A stretch of DNA of 7,439 bases from an uncultured Verrucomicrobiota bacterium. GTDB lineage: Bacteria > Verrucomicrobiota > Kiritimatiellia > RFP12 > UBA1067. The stretch covers positions 1-7,439 of the forward strand of contig CAMEZU010000087.1 of NCBI GenBank assembly GCA_945947925.1, given 5' to 3'. The notes under the pieces are model-generated. The model was given only the letters and a program-made list of their open reading frames with translations. It was not told where the DNA came from and made no database searches. The position numbers and the translations under genes are program-made. Shown piece after piece: positions 1-5,872 of the stretch (positions are counted from its first letter, which is position 1; each line of letters opens with the position of its first letter).

Positions 1-2
1 GG

Positions 3-605
3 GAGGGCGGACCCTACTGGGCCGAGTGCAACGTGGGCGCCACGAAGCCCGAGGAATACGGCTACTACTTCTGGTGGGGCGACACGGTGGGGTATGCGCG
101 CAATGCGAGTGACACTGGCTGGGTGTCGTCCCGGACCGGCGCATCGTTTTCCTTCAAGAGCGGCAACTGCCCGACCTACAACAAGACCACGGCCCAGCTC
201 CAGTCGGCCGGCTACATCGACGCGACGGGCAACCTCGTGGCGAAGTACGACGCGGCGACGGCGCACCTCGGCGCGCCGTGGCGGATGCCGACGGACGCGG
301 AGTTCGCCGCTTTGATCGACAACTGCACGACCACGTGGACGACGCGCAACGGCGTGTACGGGCGGCTCGTGACGGGCAAGGGGGCCTTCTCGACGAAGAG
401 CATCTTCCTTCCCGCTGCCGGCTACGGCAACGACTCCGCCCTCTACAGCCCCGGCTCGGGCGGCCTCTACTGGTCCTCCACGCCGCGTTCGGAGAATTCC
501 GTCTACGCGTGGTACCTCTTCTTCCGTTCGGACTTTTTCAGCCGGTTCCACTGCGACCGCTACTGGGGTATCCCGGTGCGTCCTCTCCGAGGATTTGCCA
601 AGTAG
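3..605 (+). CDS. FISUMP (Fib_succ_major)-domain protein, 5'-truncated by the window edge
   Basis: The reading frame is open from base 3 to the TAG at 603-605, so this is the last ~200 codons of a gene that begins outside the window. The GTG at 33 lies inside a conserved domain block (YWAECNVGATKPEEYGYYF) and is not a real start. Visible blocks are that N-terminal aromatic segment with FWWGDT, then PWRMPTDAEFAAL, IFLPAAGYG, GLYWSST and the C-terminal WGIPVRPLRGFAK. This order matches the Fibrobacter succinogenes major paralogous domain, which is found on secreted or surface proteins of Fibrobacter and many gut bacteria. Its biochemical role is not established. No catalytic motif or membrane segment is visible in the part present; any signal peptide would lie upstream of the window. 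The gene is separated from the transporter operon by a hairpin and a promoter, so it is probably functionally unrelated. Confidence 0.8.
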   Translation, partial: EGGPYWAECNVGATKPEEYGYYFWWGDTVGYARNASDTGWVSSRTGASFSFKSGNCPTYNKTTAQLQSAGYIDATGNLVAKYDAATAHLGAPWRMPTDAEFAALIDNCTTTWTTRNGVYGRLVTGKGAFSTKSIFLPAAGYGNDSALYSPGSGGLYWSSTPRSENSVYAWYLFFRSDFFSRFHCDRYWGIPVRPLRGFAK

Positions 606-623
606 CGCGCGAATTGCGCGCGC
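605..623 (+). terminator. GC-rich hairpin after the FISUMP gene, possible terminator
   Basis: Bases 605-611 (GCGCGCG) and 617-623 (CGCGCGC) form a perfect 7-bp stem around a 5-nt loop. The stem begins at the last base of the TAG stop codon. No T-tract follows (ATCCGATTCATTTCGATT), so it is not a canonical intrinsic terminator. It may act as a 3' mRNA end stabiliser or work with another termination factor. The assignment rests on position and stem strength only. Confidence 0.35.
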
Positions 624-654
624 ATCCGATTCATTTCGATTGAGTACCGTGGAG

Positions 655-684
655 TTGGTTTCTCGGCGGAGATTTTGATATAAT
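655..684 (+). promoter_or_regulatory. sigma70-type promoter of the transporter operon
   Basis: A perfect -10 box TATAAT lies at 679-684, preceded by TGA at 676-678 (an extended -10, TGn). A -35-like TTGGTT lies at 655-660 with an 18-bp spacer. The region is AT-rich within otherwise GC-rich DNA and sits between the FISUMP stop and the first binding-protein gene. Transcription would start near 690-692, giving a 5' UTR of about 23 nt to ATG 714 or about 50 nt to ATG 741. No other convincing promoter is visible before 7305, so this is the likely operon promoter. Confidence 0.7.
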
Positions 685-696
685 TTACCGAAAATA

Positions 697-713
697 GCGC
701 AAGAAGCTTGCGC
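697..713 (+). promoter_or_regulatory. 17-bp perfect palindrome: operator or 5' mRNA hairpin
   Basis: GCGCAAG at 697-703 and CTTGCGC at 707-713 are exact reverse complements around a 3-nt centre (AAG). The element begins about 6 bases after the predicted transcription start and ends directly against the ATG at 714. As DNA it is well placed for a repressor operator. As RNA it is a 7-bp hairpin at the very 5' end of the message that would partly bury the purine-rich AAGAAG (701-706), the only Shine-Dalgarno-like stretch for ATG 714. Which role applies cannot be told from one sequence. Confidence 0.5.
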
Positions 714-1484
714 ATGTTCAAGGAAAGGTTTGTCAAAAGGATGTTGATCAGGTCTCTTGTTGGTGCCGCGCTTGTCGGCTTGTGCTGCTGGGGGTGTTCT
801 TCCCGGGATGAGAATACGCTCAAGATGGTGACCGAGGCGACGTTTCCGCCGTACGAGTTCCTGAGGGGAGGCGAGGTCGTCGGCGTGGACGTGGAGATCT
901 GCCGGGCGGTTGCGGAGAAGCTCGGCAAACAGTTTGCCGTCGAGAACGTCGACTTCGACTCCGTCATCCCGTCCGTCATTTCCGAAAAGGCGGATCTCGC
1001 CGCGGCGGGCATCACGGTCACCGAGGACCGCAAGCAGAGCGTTGACTTCTCCGACGTGTACGCGAAGACGGAGATCGTGCTCATTTACCGCAAGGACAAG
1101 CCGGTTCTCACCGCTGACGACTGCAAGGGCAAGCGCATCGGCGTGCAGAGCGGCAACACCGCCGAGACGATCGTGCTCGAGCAGTTCCAGCAGGAGCCCG
1201 AGCGCTTCCGCTCCGCCCCCGAGGCGTGCGCGGCGCTCAAGGCCGGGCGCTGCGACGCCGTCCTTGTGGACGTCGAGCCGGCGAAGAACTGCGTGAAGGG
1301 CGAGGACGACCTCGCCATCGCCCCGACACCGATCAACCTCGAGGAGTACGCGATCGCGATTAGGAAGGGGCGCCCTGAGCTCCTCAAGGCGGTCAACGAG
1401 GTCATCGCCGAGCTGAAGGCGTCCGGCCGGATCGAGTCCTGGAAGGATCAGTACCGGGCCGAGGCGGACGCAATGAAAGAATGA
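714..1484 (+). CDS. family-3 amino acid ABC transporter substrate-binding lipoprotein (paralogue 1)
   Basis: This predicted lipoprotein would capture a polar amino acid and deliver it to the permease encoded at 2263. It has 256 residues from ATG 714, close to the family norm. A basic N-terminus and hydrophobic core lead to an atypical lipobox, CWGC, with the modified Cys at 28. The SBP_bac_3 fold follows: ATFPPYEF (42-49), GVDVEICRAVAEKLG (57-71), DLAAAGITVTEDRKQ with the expected carboxylate-binding Arg106, GVQSGNTAE with Thr149, and LVDVEPA with Asp186 expected to bind the alpha-amine. The usual P-Y-x-x-T-G crossover motif is altered to DVYAKTE (114-120). The start is uncertain: TTG 708, ATG 714 and ATG 741 are in frame. 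ATG 741 would give a more compact signal peptide, with AAGGAAAGG at 720-728 as a distant SD. It is closely related to the next gene (about 84% identical over the first 79 aligned mature residues by hand count). Confidence 0.9.
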   Translation: MFKERFVKRMLIRSLVGAALVGLCCWGCSSRDENTLKMVTEATFPPYEFLRGGEVVGVDVEICRAVAEKLGKQFAVENVDFDSVIPSVISEKADLAAAGITVTEDRKQSVDFSDVYAKTEIVLIYRKDKPVLTADDCKGKRIGVQSGNTAETIVLEQFQQEPERFRSAPEACAALKAGRCDAVLVDVEPAKNCVKGEDDLAIAPTPINLEEYAIAIRKGRPELLKAVNEVIAELKASGRIESWKDQYRAEADAMKE

Positions 1485-1520
1485 AGAATGTCGAATTGAG
1501 AATGTAGAATGGAGAAGATC
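1479..1520 (+). repeat. heptanucleotide tandem repeat, GAATNNN x5 plus one GAAGNNN
   Basis: From 1479 every seventh base restarts a unit: GAATGAA (1479), GAATGTC (1486), GAATTGA (1493), GAATGTA (1500), GAATGGA (1507), and the degenerate GAAGATC (1514). The array contains the stop codon of paralogue 1 (1482-1484) and, at 1511-1517, the Shine-Dalgarno GGAGAAG of paralogue 2. Arrays of this GAATTGA/GAATGNN type are scattered between genes in some gut bacterial genomes. It is AT-rich compared with its surroundings. A gain or loss of one unit would change the gap between the two genes by 7 nt without entering either mature protein. Confidence 0.7.
1511..1517 (+). promoter_or_regulatory. ribosome binding site fixing the start of binding-protein paralogue 2
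   Basis: GGAGAAG, with the core GGAG at 1511-1514, lies 9 nt before ATG 1524. The alternative ATG at 1509 has no comparable SD, and its last base is the first base of this motif. The SD therefore favours 1524, which also gives a compact lipoprotein signal peptide beginning MKK. Confidence 0.6.
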
Positions 1521-1523
1521 AAG

Positions 1524-2258
1524 ATGAAGAAGATTGCGATTCTGGGTTTGGTGGCGGCGGTTCTGTGCGGCTGCGTGAAGAAGGACGAGGACACGATCCG
1601 GATGATCACCGAGGCGACGTTCCCGCCGTACGAGTTCCTGCGGGGCGACGAGGTCGTCGGCATCGACGTGGAGATCTGCCGGGCGGTCGCGGAGAAGCTC
1701 GGCAAGAAGTTCGTCGTCGAGTCCGTCAACTTCGACTCCGTCATCCCGACCGTGATCTCGGGCAAGGCGGACCTCGCCGCGGCGGGCATCACGATTACCG
1801 AAGACCGCAAGCAGAACGTCGACTTCTCTGTTCCCTATGTGAAGACGGGCATCGTCTTCGTGTACAAGACGACCGACCCGTACCTGACGGGCGATGCCGC
1901 GAAGGGCAAGAAGGTGGGCGTCCAGAGCGGCACCACGAGCGAGACGTATGTCATCGAGACGCTGGGCCAGCAGCCCGAGCGCTTCGACTCGCCGGCGGCC
2001 GCCGTGGCGGCGCTCAAGGCGGGCCGCGTGGACGTCGTCCTCGCGGACGTCGATCCGGCGAAGAACTGCGTGAAGGGCGAGGATTCCCTGGCGATTTCCG
2101 ACTTCGTTACGACCGAAGAGTACGCGGTGGCGATCCGCAAGGGACAGCCCGAGCTCCTCAAGGTCATCAACGAGACGATCGAGGAGCTCAAGGCGAACGG
2201 CAAGCTCGCCGCCTGGACGGTCCAGTTCACGGAAGAAGCCGACAAACTGAAGGACTGA
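1524..2258 (+). CDS. family-3 amino acid ABC transporter substrate-binding lipoprotein (paralogue 2)
   Basis: This predicted extracytoplasmic receptor would bind a polar amino acid for the ABC importer that follows. It has 244 residues from ATG 1524; ATG 1509 would add five residues. The signal peptide is MKKIAILGLVAAVLCGC, with a good lipobox LCGC and lipidated Cys17. SBP_bac_3 landmarks are ATFPPYEF (31-38), GIDVEICRAVAEKLG (46-60), DLAAAGITITEDRKQ with Arg95, the intact crossover VPYVKTG (103-109), GVQSGTTSE with Thr138, and LADVDPA with Asp175. All expected ligand-backbone contacts are therefore present, and this copy looks like a standard functional binder. It follows its paralogue by 39 nt and precedes the permease by 4 nt. 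The first lobe is almost the same as paralogue 1 while the second lobe differs much more, so the two may bind different side chains. The substrate is not identifiable from sequence alone. Confidence 0.93.
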   Translation: MKKIAILGLVAAVLCGCVKKDEDTIRMITEATFPPYEFLRGDEVVGIDVEICRAVAEKLGKKFVVESVNFDSVIPTVISGKADLAAAGITITEDRKQNVDFSVPYVKTGIVFVYKTTDPYLTGDAAKGKKVGVQSGTTSETYVIETLGQQPERFDSPAAAVAALKAGRVDVVLADVDPAKNCVKGEDSLAISDFVTTEEYAVAIRKGQPELLKVINETIEELKANGKLAAWTVQFTEEADKLKD

Positions 2259-2262
2259 GGGA

Positions 2263-2970
2263 ATGTTCCAGTCTCTGATTGACGATTTTCAGCTCTGCTT
2301 TGTCAAGGCGGACCGCTGGCGGTACCTCCTGAAGGGACTCGGGGTGACGCTCGAGGTCGCGATCGCGGCGATCCTGCTCGGCCTCATCATCGGCTTCGTC
2401 GTCGCCATCGTCCGCTCCTCGCATGACAAGTACGGCAAGTTCGGCTTCCTCAATGCGATCGCGAAGGTCTACCTGACGATCATCCGCGGCACGCCGATGG
2501 TGGTGCAGCTCCTCATCTGCTACTTCATCATCCTGAAGTCGCTCGACAAGGTGTTCGTCGCGATCCTCGCCTTCGGCATCAACTCGGGCGCCTATCAGGC
2601 GGAGATCATGCGCGCGGGCATCATGTCCATCGATCCCGGCCAGATGGAGGCGGGCCGCGCGCTCGGTCTCAGCTACTGGCGGACGATGCTGAAGGTGATT
2701 CTGCCGCAGGCGATCCGCAACGTCCTTCCCGCGCTCGGCAACGAGTTCATCGTGCTGATGAAGGACACGTCGATCGTCGGCTACATCGCCCTCATCGACC
2801 TCGCGAAGGGCGGCGACATCATCCGTTCGCAGACCTATTCGGTGTATACGCCGTACCTCACGGTGGCGGCGATCTACCTCGTGCTGGTGATGACGATGAC
2901 CTGGCTGCTCGGGATCCTCGAGCGCCATCTCAGGAACACGGGGGCGAACCCCGTCCACAACGATTCGTAA
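2263..2970 (+). CDS. amino acid ABC transporter permease (HisM/GlnP-type)
   Basis: This is the membrane-spanning subunit of a polar amino acid importer; it would pair as a dimer with the ATPase encoded next. At 235 residues it has the normal family length. Hydrophobic segments lie at about 29-51, 66-92, 96-113, 150-168 and 199-217. The early motif GLGVTLEVAIAAILLG (25-40) and IRGTPMVVQL (74-83) are typical. The cytoplasmic EAA loop, which docks to the ATPase, is clear at 127-149 (GQMEAGRALG ... ILPQ), preceded by AYQAEIMRAGI (110-120). The start ATG 2263 is 4 nt after the previous stop, with AAGGA at 2250-2254 (8-nt spacing) inside the upstream gene. The SBP, permease, ATPase order is standard for the PAAT family. 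Confidence 0.95.
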   Translation: MFQSLIDDFQLCFVKADRWRYLLKGLGVTLEVAIAAILLGLIIGFVVAIVRSSHDKYGKFGFLNAIAKVYLTIIRGTPMVVQLLICYFIILKSLDKVFVAILAFGINSGAYQAEIMRAGIMSIDPGQMEAGRALGLSYWRTMLKVILPQAIRNVLPALGNEFIVLMKDTSIVGYIALIDLAKGGDIIRSQTYSVYTPYLTVAAIYLVLVMTMTWLLGILERHLRNTGANPVHNDS

Positions 2971-2979
2971 GGACTTTTC

Positions 2980-3831
2980 ATGAGCGACATCCTTTTGAAA
3001 ATCGAGAACCTGAAGAAGAGCTTCGGGAAGCTGGAGGTCCTGAAGGGCCTCACGACAGACATCCGCAAGGGCGAGGTGGTCGTCATGATCGGTCCCTCCG
3101 GCGGCGGCAAGTCGACGTTCCTCCGCTGCATGAACCTGCTCGAGCAGCCGACCGAGGGCTCGATCGTCTTCGAGGGCATCGACATCGTGAAGGCGGACGA
3201 GACGACGAAGAACCACGTCCGTTCCGAGATGGGCATGGTGTTCCAGCACTTCAACCTCTTCCCGCACCTCACCATCCTGGATAACATCACGCTCGCCCCG
3301 CGGCTCGTGCGCGGCATCGCGAAGCCCGAGGCCGAGAAGGAGGCGATGGAGCTGCTGACGCGCGTCGGTCTTGCGGACAAGGCGAAGGCGTATCCGCAGC
3401 AGCTCTCGGGCGGACAGAAGCAGCGCGTCGCGATCGTCCGGTCGCTCGCGATGCATCCGCAGGTGATGCTCTTCGACGAACCGACCTCCGCGCTCGATCC
3501 CGAGATGGTGGGCGAGGTGCTGGACGTCATGAAGGACCTCGCGAAGAACGGCATGACGATGGTCGTCGTCACCCACGAAATGCGCTTCGCGCGCGACGTG
3601 GCGACGCGCGTCCTCTTCCTCGAGGGCGGCCGGATCGCCGTTGAGGGCACGCCCGCCGAGATCTTCGACGCGAAGCACGAGGGCCGCCTCGGCGAGTTCC
3701 TCGGCAAGGTCACCGGCGTCGGTTTCCGCGAGAAGGTTCGTGACGAGCTTCGCGACATCCTCGCGGACAATGTCGTCACGCCGGAGGAAATCGACTGCAT
3801 CCGTGAAATGCTGAAGGAGAGCCGCAAATGA
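2980..3831 (+). CDS. polar amino acid ABC transporter ATPase with a C-terminal extension
   Basis: This cytoplasmic ATPase would drive the importer. All nucleotide-binding elements are present: Walker A GPSGGGKST (38-46), Q-loop VFQHFNLFPH (Gln89), signature LSGGQKQR (142-149), Walker B VMLFDEPTSALDP (162-174, catalytic Glu167), and switch His199 in VVTHE. The sequence is closest to the GlnQ/HisP/ArtP group. At 283 residues it is about 40 longer than usual: the normal ending is near 241, and 242-283 adds a charged, probably two-helix segment with the motif DNVVTPEE (263-270). A similar motif ends the next protein. The SD TAAGGA overlaps the permease stop (2968-2973), 6 nt before ATG. The stop overlaps the next start by 4 nt (ATGA). 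This is the only ATPase in the window, so it may also serve the second permease. Confidence 0.96.
   Translation: MSDILLKIENLKKSFGKLEVLKGLTTDIRKGEVVVMIGPSGGGKSTFLRCMNLLEQPTEGSIVFEGIDIVKADETTKNHVRSEMGMVFQHFNLFPHLTILDNITLAPRLVRGIAKPEAEKEAMELLTRVGLADKAKAYPQQLSGGQKQRVAIVRSLAMHPQVMLFDEPTSALDPEMVGEVLDVMKDLAKNGMTMVVVTHEMRFARDVATRVLFLEGGRIAVEGTPAEIFDAKHEGRLGEFLGKVTGVGFREKVRDELRDILADNVVTPEEIDCIREMLKESRK
3814..3820 (+). promoter_or_regulatory. strong Shine-Dalgarno supporting the NhaC-type transporter start
   Basis: AAGGAGA lies 7 nt before ATG 3828, inside the end of the ATPase gene. Together with the 4-nt ATGA overlap it supports 3828 as the true start. The signal-peptide-like N-terminus of the transporter is therefore real and not a false extension. 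The next in-frame ATG, 3957, has no SD. Confidence 0.65.
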
Positions 3832-5843
3832 AAAAGCTGATCGTCGCCCTGCTGGTTGCCTGTTCCGCCGCGTTCGCGCGTGCGGACGAAGCCGCTCCCG
3901 CATCGCCGGAGCCTGCTGAAGCCGCTGTCGAAGCCGCTGCGCCAGATCTCTCCGACATGGAGGCGGCGAAGGCCTATGTCGAGGCCTATGCGGACAACGT
4001 GCAGAGCGATCCCGCGTTCAAGGCGCACGAAGCCGAGGCGCTGGCGACGATCCGCGCCGAGAACCGCTTCTTCGGCTCGCCCTGGGCGCTGCTCCCGCCG
4101 CTCCTGGCGATTCTCCTTGCCCTGATCACCAAGGAGGTCTACTCCTCGCTCTTCATCGGCATCGTCGCGGGCGGCGTCCTCTATTCGCAGGGATCCTTCG
4201 AGGGGACGCTCGTTCACGTGATGTCGGACGGCTTCGTGAAGTCGGTGGCCAATCCCTACAACATCGGCATCCTGATGTTCCTCGTGCTCCTCGGTTCGCT
4301 CGTCGCGATGATGAACAAGACGGGCGCCTCGGCGGCGTTCGGACGCTGGGCCGCGACGCACATCAAGTCGCGCGTCGGCGCCCAGATCGCGACCGTGATC
4401 CTCGGCATGCTGATCTTCGTCGACGACTACTTCAACTGCCTCACGGTCGGCAGCGTGATGCGTCCCGTCACCCAGGCGAAGCGCGTCTCGAGCGCCAAGC
4501 TCGCCTACCTCATCGACGCGACTGCGGCCCCGATCTGCATCATCGCGCCGATCTCCTCCTGGGCGGCGGCCGTCGCCGGCTTTGCGCAGGGCGCGGGCGC
4601 GGCAAGCGGCTTCTCGCTCTTCATCAACGCGATTCCGTACAACTTCTACGCGATCCTGACGATCGTGACGATGTTCTTCGTTGCGGTCATGAAGCTCGAC
4701 TTCGGACCGATGCGCACCTACGAGCGGGCCGCGGAGTCCGGCCGCGAGGACCTCTCCGCGCTCGCGGAGGGCGCCGAGGCGCTCGCGCACAACAGCCGCG
4801 GTCGCGTCTGGGACCTGCTCGTCCCGGTGGTCGTCCTGGTCGTCACCTGCATCCTCGGCATGATCTACTCGGGCGGTTTCTTCGATCCCGCCAAGGCCGG
4901 CGAGGGTTACCATGACTTCATGACGGCGTTTTCGAACTCCGATGCGTCCGTGGGCCTCGTCTACGGGTCCATCGCGGCCGTCGTCTTTGCCGTCGCGTTC
5001 TACCTCTGCCGCCGCGTGATCAGCTTCAAGGACTGCATGGAGTCCTTCCCCGAGGGCTTCAAGGCGATGGTGCCGGCGATCATGATCCTCTGCTGCGCGT
5101 GGACGCTGAAGACGATGACCGATTCGCTCGGCGCGAAGATCTTCGTCTCCGACCTCATCAACGGACCCGCCGCCTCGCTGAAGATGTTCCTGCCGGCGAT
5201 CATCTTCCTGATCGGCGTCGCGCTCGCGTTCTCGACGGGCACGAGCTGGGGCACGTTCGGCATCCTCATCCCGATCGTTCTTGCGGCGATCCCGGGCAGC
5301 ACGATGACGATCGTCGCGGTTTCCGCCTGCATGGCGGGCGCGGTCTGCGGCGACCACTGCTCGCCGATCTCCGATACGACGATCATGGCCTCGGCCGGCG
5401 CGCGCTGCAACCACGTCATCCACGTCAACACGCAGCTTCCGTATGCGCTCCTCGTGGCGGCGGTCTCCTGCGTGAGCTACGTGGTCGCGGCCTTCGCCGG
5501 CTCGGCGTGGATTTCGCTGCCGTTCGCCGTCGTGCTGATGGTCGCCGTCCTCTTCGGCGCGAAGTACCTCACGCGCACGTCGTCCGACGACGGCGCGACG
5601 CAGCTCTCGCCGGTCAACGCCCGTGCGCTCGCGAAGGTGCTGCGCGCGATGGGCAAGGACATCCTCTTCGAGGGCAAGGTCGACCTCCACGAGACGGAGG
5701 TGCTGCTCGACTTCTTCCGCGGACTCGACGGACGCGAGGCCGAGGAGTTCAGGTCCGCCCTGGAGCGCGTCCGCGCGGACGGCGTGATCACGGACAAGGA
5801 GTCCGCCGAGATCGCCGCGCTCGTCAAGAAATACGCCGACTGA
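3828..5843 (+). CDS. NhaC-family Na+/H+ antiporter-type transporter with extra N- and C-terminal regions
   Basis: This integral membrane secondary transporter is most likely a Na+- or H+-coupled exchanger. NhaC-family landmarks are LLPPLLAILLALITKEVYSS (88-107), DDYFNCLTVGSVMRP (199-213), LIDATAAPICIIAPISSW (228-245), FSTGTSWGTFG (468-478) and GDHCSPISDTT (508-518). Repeated hydrophobic spans run from ~88 to ~580. Two additions are odd. Residues 1-19 look like a cleavable signal peptide (ARA|D), followed by an Ala/Glu/Pro-rich tail to ~80. An LVAC at 9-12 resembles a lipobox but sits very early. Residues ~594-671 form a soluble charged helical domain with two motif copies, EGKVDLHE and DGVITDKE, resembling the TerB-like pattern. 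At 671 residues it exceeds the usual ~450-550. Lying between ABC genes, it may exchange an imported amino acid or its product. Family members also include organic-acid and amino-acid exchangers, so the substrate is open. Confidence 0.9.
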   Translation: MKKLIVALLVACSAAFARADEAAPASPEPAEAAVEAAAPDLSDMEAAKAYVEAYADNVQSDPAFKAHEAEALATIRAENRFFGSPWALLPPLLAILLALITKEVYSSLFIGIVAGGVLYSQGSFEGTLVHVMSDGFVKSVANPYNIGILMFLVLLGSLVAMMNKTGASAAFGRWAATHIKSRVGAQIATVILGMLIFVDDYFNCLTVGSVMRPVTQAKRVSSAKLAYLIDATAAPICIIAPISSWAAAVAGFAQGAGAASGFSLFINAIPYNFYAILTIVTMFFVAVMKLDFGPMRTYERAAESGREDLSALAEGAEALAHNSRGRVWDLLVPVVVLVVTCILGMIYSGGFFDPAKAGEGYHDFMTAFSNSDASVGLVYGSIAAVVFAVAFYLCRRVISFKDCMESFPEGFKAMVPAIMILCCAWTLKTMTDSLGAKIFVSDLINGPAASLKMFLPAIIFLIGVALAFSTGTSWGTFGILIPIVLAAIPGSTMTIVAVSACMAGAVCGDHCSPISDTTIMASAGARCNHVIHVNTQLPYALLVAAVSCVSYVVAAFAGSAWISLPFAVVLMVAVLFGAKYLTRTSSDDGATQLSPVNARALAKVLRAMGKDILFEGKVDLHETEVLLDFFRGLDGREAEEFRSALERVRADGVITDKESAEIAALVKKYAD

Positions 5844-5857
5844 ATCGCACATCCCCC

Positions 5858-5864
5858 GAAAGGA
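5858..5864 (+). promoter_or_regulatory. ribosome binding site of the third binding protein
   Basis: GAAAGGA lies 8 nt before ATG 5873 in the 29-nt gap after the NhaC-type gene. It marks 5873 as the start. The same frame is open far upstream (from about 5099), but that part is only a shadow of the antiporter gene. Confidence 0.7.
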
Positions 5865-5872
5865 ACCCCCTC

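Noticed and set aside
33..35. GTG as the start of the first gene
   Set aside because: It lies inside the conserved YWAECNVGATKPEEYG block and the frame is open to the window edge, so the gene is simply truncated by the window.
606..713. Riboswitch or T-box leader before the operon
   Set aside because: The predicted 5' UTR is only about 23-50 nt, too short for a known amino-acid riboswitch or T-box; only the palindrome is visible.
2227..3903. 558-codon open frame on the minus strand
   Set aside because: It is antisense to the permease and ATPase genes, with the same Arg/Asp/His-rich shadow composition and no recognisable domain or RBS.
2874..5852. 992-codon open frame on the minus strand
   Set aside because: It lies antisense to the ATPase and antiporter genes, whose family motifs are intact. 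Its translation is Arg/Asp/Glu/His-rich low complexity, typical of the shadow frame of GC-rich codons.
5099..5872. Possible long N-terminal extension of the third binding protein
   Set aside because: The frame is open but overlaps the antiporter in another frame and gives Arg-rich nonsense. The SD at 5858-5864 and the lipoprotein signal peptide at ATG 5873 define the true start.
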